A stretch of DNA of 64,000 bases, taken from the NCBI GenBank assembly GCA_044220635.1, contig JBGAQP010000014.1, positions 1-64,000 of the forward strand. Reading direction: 5' to 3'. The notes beneath the pieces are model-generated. The model saw only the letters and a list, made by a program, of their open reading frames with translations. It had not been told where the DNA came from and searched no databases. A program made the position numbers and the translations under genes. The stretch comes from JBGAQP01 sp044220635. Lineage in GTDB: Bacteria; Pseudomonadota; Gammaproteobacteria; Burkholderiales; Usitatibacteraceae. Shown in pieces: positions 26,800 to 39,186 of this stretch. Within the stretch, counting starts at the first letter, position 1. Every line of letters starts with the position of its first letter.

Positions 26800-29700
26800 C
26801 TACGAGCGCCGGCCCCGTTCCTCGGCGATCCAGCCGCGCAGGAGCGCCCCGGTCTTCGAGCGGCCCATGGCCGGCGGCAGGCCTTCGAGGATGGCCGTGG
26901 CCTCCGCGAGCAGCGACTCGCGCTGGCCCGGGTCCGCGAGCGCGGCGGCGTAGAGAGCGAAGGCAAGGTCGAAGTGCTGCGTGCGGTCTTCCTTCTGCCG
27001 GGCCATGAGCTCGCGCTGGCCCTTGACGACCGGCGCGATGGCCTCCCGCGCCTCGCCCGTCCGCCCTTGGCGGGCGAGCGACAGCGCGAGCAGCGTGCGC
27101 AGGCGCACGCCGACGCTTTCCGAGCCCATGAACTCCCGCCGCGGCAGCGTCTGCCAGTCGGCGAGGGCCGCTCGCGCCGCGACCTCCGCCGCGGGGGCGT
27201 TGCCCAGCCTGAGCTCGGCGAGCGCGATCGTCCGGTGGTTCCTCACGCGGGCGCGCCGCTTCCAGAGCCTGTCGTCATCGCCCGTCGCCTCGAGGGCGTC
27301 GGCGGCGGCCAGCGCCTCGCGCGCCTCGCGGAGCGCCCGCGCCGCGTCGCCACCACTCAGCGCGACCGATGCGCCATAGCTGCTCTGCCACTGCCGCGAA
27401 AGCGCCGACTGGAAGGGGCTGGAGCCCGTCTTGAGGTACTTCTCCCAAAGGCGCTCGCCATTCGCGAGCGCGGCGGCCGCCCCCGCGGCGTCGCCCAGCT
27501 CGGCGGCCCGGTCGGCCAGGAAGACCGACCAGACGGCGAGGTTGCGCGCCTGGAAGGAGCCCGGCGTCGGGATCTTCTCGCCCACGGCAACGGCGGCACG
27601 GTAGCTCGCCACGGATTCCTCGAGGCGGCCGAGGCGCCAGCTGAAATCCGCGCTCTCCGAGTGCGCCACGCCGAGGTTGTTCCAGGCGCCGGCGCTCGTC
27701 GGCGTGATCTTGAGCAGCGCCTCGTAGAGCCGCTGGTGCTCGCGCGAAAGCTCGAGCGCGCGGCCGAGCCGGAACTCGTAGGCCTCGATCTGGCTCAAGG
27801 CGCCCGCGGCGATGCCCTTGGTGTGCAGGGCCCGGGTATGGCCGGGCATCGCGTTCAGCACCGCGCCGGCGACGTCGAACGATTCGCGGAATGCCGCCCT
27901 CGCCTCCCCCCAGCGCTCCACGCTCTCCAGGGCGTTTCCGAGCCAGCCCGAGGCGGCGGCGTACTCCACCGCCGCGGAGATGTCCGCCAGTCCCGGCGCC
28001 CCGAGGCGGGCATGGACGCGCCGGGCATCCTCCAGGTTCTGGATCGCCTCGTTGTAGCTCCCGTTGTTGATCTTGTTGTAGCCGAGGCCGACCAGCAGGA
28101 GACCCTGCAGGCGCAGCACCGCGCGCGAGGGCTCCGGCCTCGACGAGAAAGGCCGGAGCGTCTCGAGGCTCGATTCCATCATCGCGACGGACTCGGGGAG
28201 CTTCAGCTGGTTGACGAGGATCGCCGCGCGATAGCCCAGCGCGCTCGCGAGCCCCACGACGGTCGCCTCCGATTCGTCGCCCTGGGCCCGGAGCTTGCGG
28301 AAGGACTCCGTCGCCTCCTCGAGCAGCGAAAGCGCCGTTTCGTGCTGCGCCTGGATCCGCAGGACCGCGCCGTAGCGCACGAGCGCCAGCGCGCGGTTGC
28401 GCTCCGTGTCCGGCGTGCGCAGTTCCTGCGGCAACCCCTTGTAGTAGTCGATCGCGCGCTTGGCGAGCTCCGCGACGATGTCGATCCGGCCCGTGGGCTC
28501 GAGCTCGCGCGTGAAGTCGTCGAGGAGGAAGACCATCAGCTTCTCGGCCTCGCCGCGCGCCACCTCCGCCGACTGGCGCGCCTTGAGCGCCGCGGCCTCC
28601 GCCTCCTGCGCGCGCTGCATGTTCAGGTAGCCGAAGATCGCGCCGCCGATCGCGACGACCGCGAGAGCGCCCGCGCCCACGGCGACCTGCCGCGCGCGCA
28701 CCAGGGCCTTGCGGGTGGCGAGCTCGCGCGCGCGCTGCGCCTGGAGCTGGCGCTCGGCCTCGTCGCGCGCCTCGCGCTCGAGGCGCACCTCGCGGCTCGC
28801 GCGCACGACGCCGCAGAGCACGTCGTGGGTGAGCTCGACGCGGCGCAGGTCGAGGCGCTCCTCGATCCGCAGCAGCCGCCGGTTGACGAGGGTCGCGAGC
28901 GCTCCCGGGGCCGCGCCCGCCGCGGCGAAGGCCTTCTGCACGCGCTCCTCGGCGAGGCTCTCGCGGAAGCCCGATTCCGTGAGCATCTCGTCCTCGATGA
29001 AGCGGCGCACGGCGGCGGGCTGGTCGGCGAGCGCGCGCTCGTAGAACTCCGCGAGGATCGTGTCGTTCGACCCGGCCAGCAGGTCCGCGGAGATCTCGCG
29101 GCGGCCCTGGGCGATGCGGGCGTTGTTGAGCTCGCGGCAGATGAGCGACAGGAGCGAGGGCTCGACCTCGGCGTTCCGGAGCTCCGAGCCGCCGGCGATG
29201 AAGCGCACGATCGCTTCCGCCACCTCCTGGCTCACCAGCCGCCCGCCGGGCTTCATCACCGCGGCGAGCGCCTGCGCGCCCGTCATGCGCGCGAGCCGCA
29301 TGCGGTTCTGGGTGATCGAGGGCATCGCACCCTTCAGGCCCTCGAGGTGCGCGAGGTAGTCCTCGCGCAGCGCGATGAGGATGCGGTAGTCGGCGCGGCC
29401 GAAGTCGAAGCGCTCGGTGATCGAGTCGTCGGTCTCGAGCCGCGCCTCCAGCGTTCTGGGCGGCCGGTTCTCGACGAGGTCCGCGAGGTCCTCGATGAAC
29501 TGCGCCGCCCGCTTGCGGCCGGCGTCGTCGGCCTGCGCGAGGGTGAAGATCTCCTCGAACTGGTCGAAGATGAGCAGCGGGATGACGGTCTTGCCGGCGG
29601 CATCCTCGAGGATGTCGTCGCGGTGGTGCAGGAACTCCCACAGCGACTCGCCCGCGACCGCCGTGCCCGGCTTCGTCCATTGGCCCGAGGCCTCGGTCGC

Positions 29701-30084
29701 GCGGAAGATCGCCTGCTTGATCTGCTCCGAGGGCGGCGGCGTCTCCGGCGAGTAGTCGATGCGCACGTACACGGGGCAATAGCCCTCGGGCCGCAGCCGC
29801 GGGACGATGCCCGCGCGCAGAATCGAGGTCTTGCCGAGGCCCGACTGCCCGAAGAGGATGGTGAGGAGCTTTCGCTGCACGCGGCGACCGAGCTCGGCCA
29901 CCTCCTCCTCGCGGCCGTGGAAATAGCCGCGCGTCTCCTCCGTGAACGAGGCGAGGCCGAGCCAGGGATGCTCGGCGTCGACCGTGGGTTGCCCGGCGGC
30001 CGCGGCGCCCTCCGCACCCGAACGCGGCGCGGCGTGCGCGACCGCCGGACCCTCTCCCGCCCCGGGAAGGACGGCCGCGCTCAC
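26800..30084 (-). CDS. STAND NTPase with membrane helix and TPR repeats (nSTAND1-type)
   Basis: Protein of 1094 residues. The NTPase starts WLGLASFTEETRGYFHGREEEV, has Walker A GQSGLGKTS (79-87) and Walker B VIPLLIFDQFEE (167-178), then the winged-helix part to about 430 (ELTHDVLCGVVRASR). A charged helix and one membrane span (residues 466-488) come next, followed by about 600 residues of TPR-like helix pairs. STAND proteins are switch ATPases that oligomerise when a sensor region, here the TPRs, binds a trigger. The GTG start overlaps the stop of the SIR2-TIR gene (GTGA), so both are made together and probably act together. Family identity is firm; the trigger is unknown. Confidence 0.9.
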   Translation of the reverse strand: MSAAVLPGAGEGPAVAHAAPRSGAEGAAAAGQPTVDAEHPWLGLASFTEETRGYFHGREEEVAELGRRVQRKLLTILFGQSGLGKTSILRAGIVPRLRPEGYCPVYVRIDYSPETPPPSEQIKQAIFRATEASGQWTKPGTAVAGESLWEFLHHRDDILEDAAGKTVIPLLIFDQFEEIFTLAQADDAGRKRAAQFIEDLADLVENRPPRTLEARLETDDSITERFDFGRADYRILIALREDYLAHLEGLKGAMPSITQNRMRLARMTGAQALAAVMKPGGRLVSQEVAEAIVRFIAGGSELRNAEVEPSLLSLICRELNNARIAQGRREISADLLAGSNDTILAEFYERALADQPAAVRRFIEDEMLTESGFRESLAEERVQKAFAAAGAAPGALATLVNRRLLRIEERLDLRRVELTHDVLCGVVRASREVRLEREARDEAERQLQAQRARELATRKALVRARQVAVGAGALAVVAIGGAIFGYLNMQRAQEAEAAALKARQSAEVARGEAEKLMVFLLDDFTRELEPTGRIDIVAELAKRAIDYYKGLPQELRTPDTERNRALALVRYGAVLRIQAQHETALSLLEEATESFRKLRAQGDESEATVVGLASALGYRAAILVNQLKLPESVAMMESSLETLRPFSSRPEPSRAVLRLQGLLLVGLGYNKINNGSYNEAIQNLEDARRVHARLGAPGLADISAAVEYAAASGWLGNALESVERWGEARAAFRESFDVAGAVLNAMPGHTRALHTKGIAAGALSQIEAYEFRLGRALELSREHQRLYEALLKITPTSAGAWNNLGVAHSESADFSWRLGRLEESVASYRAAVAVGEKIPTPGSFQARNLAVWSVFLADRAAELGDAAGAAAALANGERLWEKYLKTGSSPFQSALSRQWQSSYGASVALSGGDAARALREAREALAAADALEATGDDDRLWKRRARVRNHRTIALAELRLGNAPAAEVAARAALADWQTLPRREFMGSESVGVRLRTLLALSLARQGRTGEAREAIAPVVKGQRELMARQKEDRTQHFDLAFALYAAALADPGQRESLLAEATAILEGLPPAMGRSKTGALLRGWIAEERGRRS

Positions 30085-31487
30085 GTCGCCCCCCCCGCGC
30101 CCCGGTCGCTCGCGCGGAGCAGCTCCTTCAGGCGGCGCACGAATTCGGGCGAGGGCTCCCCGCCCGGAAGCTGCGTGATGTGCACCGCCTTGAACCGGTC
30201 GGGGACGCGCGCCTCGCGCGGGTCGGTGGCGTCGATGCACACCGGCAGGATGAAGATCGCCTCGTCGGCCATGTTGCGCGTGCGGTCGAGGGCGTAGCTC
30301 CACTCGCGGCGGAAGTAGGCCTCGAGCCGGCGCTCGGTCGCCGCGGAGACCACCGGGACGAAGTACGAGCAGCGCGAGATGTTCTTCTGGATCTTGCGGT
30401 CGTAGTCGTCGCCGCCCTCGAGCCGCTCCATGTCGAACCAGGTCGTCACGCCGGCGGCATCCAGCCCCGCCTTCAGCTTCTGCACCGCGGCGAGGTCCTC
30501 GCGCGCGTAGCTGATGAAGACCGCATTCTCGGGCATCTCGCGCTCGGGCGGCAGGACGCGCTGCGGGGCGGCGCTCATCGCGATCACCTCGGCGGGCCTG
30601 CGCCGCGCAGTCCAGCGCCGGTGCAGCTCGTCGACGAACTGCTCCGCGCCGGTGTAGACGCGCGTGCGCACGCTCACCTGCTGCAGGAACGCCATCAGGC
30701 GCTCGTCGCCTCCGGAGTGGTCGTCGGCGAGGACCTCGCCCACGTCGCGCGGGTCCGACAGGCGCCGGCGCTTGGCCATGCGCAGGAACAGGCGCGCGAG
30801 CCAGTTCGTGAAGTTGCTGCCGATGAGCAGCAGGTGGTTGTGCTCGAGCTCGTAGAAGAGCTTCTCGGGCGTGAGGTGCTCGCTTTGCAGCGCGCACACG
30901 AATTCCAGCATGTCCTCGTCGGAGATCACGTAGGTGGGCGAGGCCGAGCAGCGCCCGAGGAGGTGGTAGACGACCGGCCGCTGGAGATGCTCGCGCTCGC
31001 TCGGCAGGTCCGCGACGCGGTTGGGCGTGTAGCCGATCACCTCGGTGGACTGCGCGCCCGCGAAGCGCTCGGCGTTGATCGCGCTCTCGAGGAGCGAGTC
31101 GAAGGTGGTGGTGACGAAGAGGTCGAAGTCCGTGATCTCGGCGAGCTGCCGGAGCGCCTTCGGCGGCGCGAAGCTCGCCTCGCGAAGGATGCTGCGCATG
31201 CGGGTGTAGGTGTCCTCGCGCCGGCCGCGCGACGACAGGAACCAGCAGACGACGTCGTTCAGCGTGTAGGGCGAGGGCAGCCGCGAGGCGTCGACGCCGA
31301 GCTTCGCGGCGAGCTTGTCCGCCATCCAGTCGTAGAGCAGCCGCGGGCCGCTCTCGGTCTCCACCTTCAGGAGCTCCGGGCCGACGATCGGGATGACGCG
31401 CTTTTCCTCGATGAAGTTGAGGAGGTCCTCCCACGCGTCCTCGTCGAGCCTGGGCGACGGCGCGAGCATCGGCAGCACGCTGCTCAT
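30081..31487 (-). CDS. SIR2-like/TIR two-domain protein
   Basis: Protein of 468 residues. Residues 25-290 form a SIR2-like NAD-binding domain: RVIPIVGPELL for the nucleotide loop, DLFVTTTFDSLLE (canonical TTN-Y-D, here with Thr in place of Asn), VVYHLLGR for the His, and LLLIGSNFTNWLARL. Residues 321-455 form a TIR domain: NAVFISYAREDLAAVQKLKA, then TTWFDMERLEGGDDY, with the expected catalytic Glu395 in FRREWSYAL. TIR and SIR2 domains of bacterial defence systems degrade NAD+. With the SIR2 Asn missing, TIR may be the active NADase and SIR2 the sensor (inference). First gene of a coupled pair with the STAND NTPase. Confidence 0.88.
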   Translation of the reverse strand: MSSVLPMLAPSPRLDEDAWEDLLNFIEEKRVIPIVGPELLKVETESGPRLLYDWMADKLAAKLGVDASRLPSPYTLNDVVCWFLSSRGRREDTYTRMRSILREASFAPPKALRQLAEITDFDLFVTTTFDSLLESAINAERFAGAQSTEVIGYTPNRVADLPSEREHLQRPVVYHLLGRCSASPTYVISDEDMLEFVCALQSEHLTPEKLFYELEHNHLLLIGSNFTNWLARLFLRMAKRRRLSDPRDVGEVLADDHSGGDERLMAFLQQVSVRTRVYTGAEQFVDELHRRWTARRRPAEVIAMSAAPQRVLPPEREMPENAVFISYAREDLAAVQKLKAGLDAAGVTTWFDMERLEGGDDYDRKIQKNISRCSYFVPVVSAATERRLEAYFRREWSYALDRTRNMADEAIFILPVCIDATDPREARVPDRFKAVHITQLPGGEPSPEFVRRLKELLRASDRGAGGAT

Positions 31488-31663
31488 GGCCGGATTCCCG
31501 CGGACGAATCGAACCTGTGAACGGACCGGACCGCCATCGGACGCTCCCCTCGGGTGACTTCGCCTTCTTCTTGTTGCGTTGCAGCGGCGACCCGGCCGCG
31601 GCGCAGCCAAGCGTAGGGCATTCCACCGCCTTTGGAAAGCGGGATTATCATCGGGCCTCGCTC

Positions 31664-33562
31664 ATGGCCGGACGAACGGGAATGGCGCGGCAACCGTCGC
31701 AGGCGCAGGAAGCATCGGAGGAGACCGCGGAAGCGAGCGCCGCGCGGGCGCAGGAGTTCCTCGACCGCGGCGAGCCGCTGCTCGCCTGCAACGCGGCGCA
31801 GTCCGGCCTGGAGGCGGCGCCGGGGCATGCGCGCCTTCGCCGGCTGCAGGCGCTCGCCCTCGCGCGGAGCGGCGACGTCGAGCGCGCCAACGGGATCCTC
31901 GCGGCGCTCGCCGCCGAGGGACTGCGCGATGCCGAGACGCTGGGACTCCTCGCCCGCACGCACAAGGACCTCGCGCTCGCCGCGGCCGACCCCGCCGAAC
32001 GGGCGACGCACCTCGAGGCCGGCTTCCGCCTGTACGAGGGCGCCCACGAATCCGCGCTTCGCGCCCGCGCCGACGCGGACGCGTACTACACGGGCATCAA
32101 CGCGGCGACCATGGCGGTGTTGCGCGGCGACCTCGGCCGCGCGCGGGCCATCGCGGAAACGGTGCGCCGCGTGTGCCTGCGCTGCGCCGACAAGGGCGAA
32201 TCCGCGACCGGGCGCTACTGGCAGGAAGCCACGCTCGGCGAGGCGGCGCTGATCCTCGGCGACAGCGACGGCGCCGCCGCGCACTACGCCCGCGCCGCGA
32301 GCCTCGCCGAGGGGCGCCACGGGGACGTATGCACCACGCGCCGCCAGGCGCGGTTGCTGGCCCGGCACCTGCCCGGCGCCGACGCCTCGGTGGCCGATGC
32401 GCTGGTCATCCCGCCCGTGGCCGTGTTCACGGGCCACATGATCGACGCGCCCGGGCGGCCGGCGCCGCGCTTTCCTCCCGCTCTCGAGCCCGCCGCCCGC
32501 GAAGCGCTGCGCGCGCGGCTCGCGGCCGTCTCGCCGCTCGCCGTCTACGTCTCCGCCGCGTGCGGGGCGGACCTCCTGTGCCTCGAGCTCGCGCGGGAGC
32601 GCGGCTGCGAGACGCACGTGGTGCTGCCCTTCCCGCCCGGGGAGTTCCGCCGCGCGAGCGTCGATTTCGCCTCCGGCGACTGGGGCGCGCGCTTCGACGG
32701 CGCACTCGCCGCCGCCCACAGCGTGACGGTCACGAGCGATCATCGCGCGAGCGGCAGCACGGCGACCTACGAGTACGCGAACCTCGTGCTCACCGGGATG
32801 GGGTGCCTGCGCGCGCAGGCGCTCGACACGCCGCTGCGGGGCCTCGCTTTGCACGCGCCCGGCGCGCAGGGCGCGGCGGGCGGAGCCGCCTCGCTCGTCT
32901 CGATCTGGACGCGGCACGGCATCGCCGTGGACACGGTCGACCTCGCGGCGCCCGGCGCGGGCCCGCCCGGGACTTCACCGCGCGCAGCGCCGGCCGAGGC
33001 GCAGGAGCGTCCCGTGGAGGGATTCCGGCACGAGCTGCGCGCGATGCTCTTCGCCGACGCCGTCGGCTACAGCCAGCTGAACGAGGACCAGATCCCGCGC
33101 TACATCGCGGGCTTCCTCGGCGCGGTCGCGGACCTCAACCGGCGCACGGCCCACCGGCACGAGCACGTCGAAGTCGCCGGCGACGGACTCTACATGGTCT
33201 TCGCGAGCGTGGGAGACGCGGGGCATTACGCGCTCGAGCTCGCCGCGCTCGTGAAGCGCTTCGACCGGGTGGCCTTCGGCCTGCCGCCGAACTTCGACCT
33301 GCGCATCGCCCTGCACTGCGGCCCGGTGCATTGCGGGCGCGACCCGGTCACGGGAGGCGCGATCTACACCGGCCCGCACACGAGCCGCGCGGCGCGCATC
33401 GAGCCGATCACGCCGCCGGGGCAGGTCTACGCGAGCAGCGCCTTCGCGGCGGTGGCTGCCGCGAGCGGCGTCGAGGGGCTGGCGATGCGCTACGTCGGGC
33501 GCACGCCGCTCGCCAAGGGCTACGGAACGCTGGGCCTCTACAACCTGCGCCCGGCGCCCTAG
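31664..33562 (+). CDS. TPR/TRAFs-binding - SLOG-like - class III nucleotidyl cyclase fusion
   Basis: Protein of 632 residues from this ATG (another at 31682). Residues 30-240 are TPR/TRAFs-binding helices, including the typical DADAYYTGINAATMAVLRGD. Residues 250-400 look like a SLOG Rossmann nucleotide-binding domain: VAVFTGHMID, VYVSAACGADLLCLELARER, HVVLPFPPGEFRRASVDF. Residues 455-600 are a class III cyclase: LFADAVGYSQLNEDQ with metal Asp465, HVEVAGDGLYMVF with Asp507, and IYTGPHTSRAARIEP with the transition-state Arg. The base-contacting Lys of adenylate cyclases is Glu503, so GTP or another substrate is possible. Divergent from the SIR2-TIR/STAND pair with 176 bases between, so shared control is plausible. 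Confidence 0.85.
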   Translation: MAGRTGMARQPSQAQEASEETAEASAARAQEFLDRGEPLLACNAAQSGLEAAPGHARLRRLQALALARSGDVERANGILAALAAEGLRDAETLGLLARTHKDLALAAADPAERATHLEAGFRLYEGAHESALRARADADAYYTGINAATMAVLRGDLGRARAIAETVRRVCLRCADKGESATGRYWQEATLGEAALILGDSDGAAAHYARAASLAEGRHGDVCTTRRQARLLARHLPGADASVADALVIPPVAVFTGHMIDAPGRPAPRFPPALEPAAREALRARLAAVSPLAVYVSAACGADLLCLELARERGCETHVVLPFPPGEFRRASVDFASGDWGARFDGALAAAHSVTVTSDHRASGSTATYEYANLVLTGMGCLRAQALDTPLRGLALHAPGAQGAAGGAASLVSIWTRHGIAVDTVDLAAPGAGPPGTSPRAAPAEAQERPVEGFRHELRAMLFADAVGYSQLNEDQIPRYIAGFLGAVADLNRRTAHRHEHVEVAGDGLYMVFASVGDAGHYALELAALVKRFDRVAFGLPPNFDLRIALHCGPVHCGRDPVTGGAIYTGPHTSRAARIEPITPPGQVYASSAFAAVAAASGVEGLAMRYVGRTPLAKGYGTLGLYNLRPAP

Positions 33563-33601
33563 GAGCGATTCCCGGGCGGCGCGGGCGCAGCCCACGCCGT
33601 C

Positions 33602-34492
33602 CTACGCCGTCTGCTGGATCCCCGCGATGAGCCAGGACGCCTTGCGGTCGTTCGCCTTGCGGCGCACGTGCCAGACTTCGTCGAAGGGCTCGGGGGATGC
33701 GTGCGCGGCCTCGCGGATGAGGCCCGTGAAGCGGACACTCGCGATCTCGTAGCCGTCCTCGACCGCGACCTCGATCACCTTCGCGTCCACGCTCACCACC
33801 TCGGTCCGCTGCGCGGCGTCGCCGCGCTCGCGCACCTGCATCGCGATCTCCGCGTAGAGCTCGGGCGTGGTGAAGTCGCGGATGTCGTCGAGGTCGCCGG
33901 CGTCGTTGGCCGCCTGCAGGCGGATGAACGACGTCTTCGCCACGCGCTCGAACGGGGCGGTCTCGAACCCGGGCCGGATCGCGGGGCCGGGCGCGGCCGC
34001 CGGCTGCGCGGGCGCGGTGAGGTCGCCGCCGATCTCGACCGCGGGACGGGCCGGCGCGGCGCTTCCGGCGCCCTCGAACGCGAGAGGCCGGGGGGCGGGG
34101 TTCCCGCGCGACATCAGCGCGCGGACGACGAAATAGAGGACCGCGCCCACGAGGAAGGCGAGCAGCAGCCCGCCGATGGCCCCACCCAGGCTCCCGCCGA
34201 ACATCGATCCGAGCAGGGCGCCGATGCCCAGGCCCGCGATCATGCCGCCGAAGCGGCCGAAGAAGCCCTGCGGCGCGGGGGCCGGCGCGGGCGCCGCGGC
34301 GGGCTTCGCCGGCGTGCCGGGAGCGGCGGCCGACTGGGCCGGGGCCGCGGGCGCGGCCGGCGCGGCCTCCTTCGCGGTGGGGGCGGGGCGCTGCTTGCCG
34401 AGGCTGCCTCCGCCGCCGAAGCGTTTCGCGGCGTCCGCCTCCTGGGCGGCGAGGCCGAATGCGAGGACCAGGACGAGGAGGGCGGTTTTCAT
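33602..34492 (-). CDS. Tim44-like domain protein, exported/membrane
   Basis: Protein of 296 residues with a signal peptide (LLVLVLAFGLAAQEADA), a low-complexity Ala/Pro region, and a glycine-rich hydrophobic segment (GGMIAGLGIGALLGSMFGGS followed by a full membrane helix). A C-terminal Tim44-like domain follows (PFERVAKTSFIRLQAANDAG ... EVWHVRRKANDRKASWLIAG). This family is common in betaproteobacteria near metabolic genes and its role is not established; in mitochondria the fold binds the import motor. No operon partner on this strand. Confidence 0.88.
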   Translation of the reverse strand: MKTALLVLVLAFGLAAQEADAAKRFGGGGSLGKQRPAPTAKEAAPAAPAAPAQSAAAPGTPAKPAAAPAPAPAPQGFFGRFGGMIAGLGIGALLGSMFGGSLGGAIGGLLLAFLVGAVLYFVVRALMSRGNPAPRPLAFEGAGSAAPARPAVEIGGDLTAPAQPAAAPGPAIRPGFETAPFERVAKTSFIRLQAANDAGDLDDIRDFTTPELYAEIAMQVRERGDAAQRTEVVSVDAKVIEVAVEDGYEIASVRFTGLIREAAHASPEPFDEVWHVRRKANDRKASWLIAGIQQTA

Positions 34493-34573
34493 GTCTTTTC
34501 TCTCTGGGGTGTGGCGTGCGGGGAGGCGGCTACGATACCACCGGCGGGCGGCCGCGGGGACGGCCCCCTTCGT

Positions 34574-35236
34574 TCAGGGCAGGCGCTTGCGCACGATGCA
34601 CTGGATCTGCGCGACCGTGCCGGGAAAGGTCGTCTGGTCGATGGGGCGCACGAAGCGGCGCTTGAGCGCCTGCCGGTCGAAGCCGAGGAGCCGGCCGAAG
34701 GCGTAGCCGAGGCGGCGTGCAACCTGCCAGGACCGCGCGAGCGCCTCGCCATGGCACATGAGGCTGCGGTCGTAGCCCGCGTCGAAAAGCCGCAGGTCCA
34801 CGAGCTCGCCGCCCGGAAGCGAGCGCGCGAGCTCGAGCAGGTTGACCGACACCGGCGACCAGCTCTCGCGCTTGGCGATCGTGAAGGTCCACTTGTGGTC
34901 GGCGTTGAAGCGGCTCGGCCAGAACCCCTGCTCGTAGAGGTCCTCGTCGGGAACGATCAGGAAGAGGACCCCTCCGGGCTTCACGAGCTGCCACCATTGC
35001 GCGGCCGCCGCGCGCGCGTCCGTCATGTGCTCGAGGCAGTGCGAGGCGTAGACGAAGTCGAACTGCCGGTGGACGTGGGCGAGGATCTCGTTGGCGTCGC
35101 CCTGGGCGAGGTCGAACGGCACGACCCCCGGAAGCACGGGGTCGGCTCCGCAGCCGATGTCGATGCCCTCGCCTCGCAGCACCGAGCGCTCGAGCTCGCC
35201 CCAGAGGGCCCGGGTCTTCGACGATTCGCTGGCCAC
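34574..35236 (-). CDS. Class I SAM-dependent methyltransferase
   Basis: Methyltransferase of 220 residues from the GTG chosen here. Motif I is GIDIGCGADPVLPGVVPFDL; motif II/III DFVYASHCLEHMTDARAAAA; motif IV KPGGVLFLIVPDEDLYEQGF. The C terminus includes a Phe/Arg-rich region and TVAQIQCIVRKRL. An alternative TTG start at 35353 adds 39 residues but runs through the metH promoter and riboswitch on the other strand. The GTG has a weak GGTGGGA ribosome site. The acceptor molecule is unknown; proteins of this type often methylate glycans or small metabolites. Confidence 0.82.
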   Translation of the reverse strand: MASESSKTRALWGELERSVLRGEGIDIGCGADPVLPGVVPFDLAQGDANEILAHVHRQFDFVYASHCLEHMTDARAAAAQWWQLVKPGGVLFLIVPDEDLYEQGFWPSRFNADHKWTFTIAKRESWSPVSVNLLELARSLPGGELVDLRLFDAGYDRSLMCHGEALARSWQVARRLGYAFGRLLGFDRQALKRRFVRPIDQTTFPGTVAQIQCIVRKRLP

Positions 35237-35276
35237 GCGCGATTGTCCCACCAATGGGCGGCGCCCCGGGCGCGCG

Positions 35277-35306
35277 TTGCCCGCCGTCCGGCGGCCGAGG
35301 TAGAAT
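35277..35306 (+). promoter_or_regulatory. Sigma-70 promoter of metH
   Basis: TTGCCC (35277-35282) and TAGAAT (35301-35306) are separated by 18 bases. Transcription would begin near 35313, exactly at the base of the riboswitch stem. Confidence 0.6.
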
Positions 35307-35314
35307 GCGCGCAA

Positions 35315-35370
35315 AGCGCCGATTTGATCCCTCAGCTTGCGGGCGCTCAACAAATCCAGCTAAAGCGACC
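35315..35370 (+). ncRNA. SAM-II riboswitch
   Basis: Two helices form an H-type pseudoknot: AGCGCC (35315-35320) with GGCGCT (35342-35347), and GATTTG (35321-35326) with CAAATC (35351-35356), both perfect. The conserved AGCTAAA follows at 35358-35364. This is the SAM-II layout known mainly from alphaproteobacterial methionine genes. It is followed by a terminator hairpin and metH, so S-adenosylmethionine should lower metH expression. Confidence 0.85.
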
Positions 35371-35380
35371 GGCCCGAAAG

Positions 35381-35408
35381 ACCCGTCGCCTTCGCCGACG
35401 GGTTTTTT
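35381..35408 (+). terminator. Intrinsic terminator in the metH leader
   Basis: ACCCGTCG (35381-35388) pairs with CGACGGGT (35396-35403) and is followed by six T residues. It lies directly after the SAM-II element and 71 bases before the metH start, suggesting transcriptional attenuation. Confidence 0.75.
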
Positions 35409-35421
35409 GTTTGGGGGCTGG

Positions 35422-35441
35422 ATTCCCGCCTTCGCGGGAAT
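35422..35441. repeat. Dispersed palindromic repeat (dRS3-like)
   Basis: ATTCCCGCCTTCGCGGGAAT is a perfect dyad of the kind scattered through many proteobacterial genomes. It lies between the metH leader terminator and the metH start. No function assigned. Confidence 0.6.
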
Positions 35442-35478
35442 GACGGGTATTTCGGGAAGGACAGGAAAGCAGCGAATC

Positions 35479-39182
<3,704 letters not shown>

Positions 39183-39186
<4 letters not shown>

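Noticed and set aside
35422..35441. Palindrome after the metH leader as a second terminator
   Set aside because: No T-run follows it; it matches a common dispersed repeat type instead.
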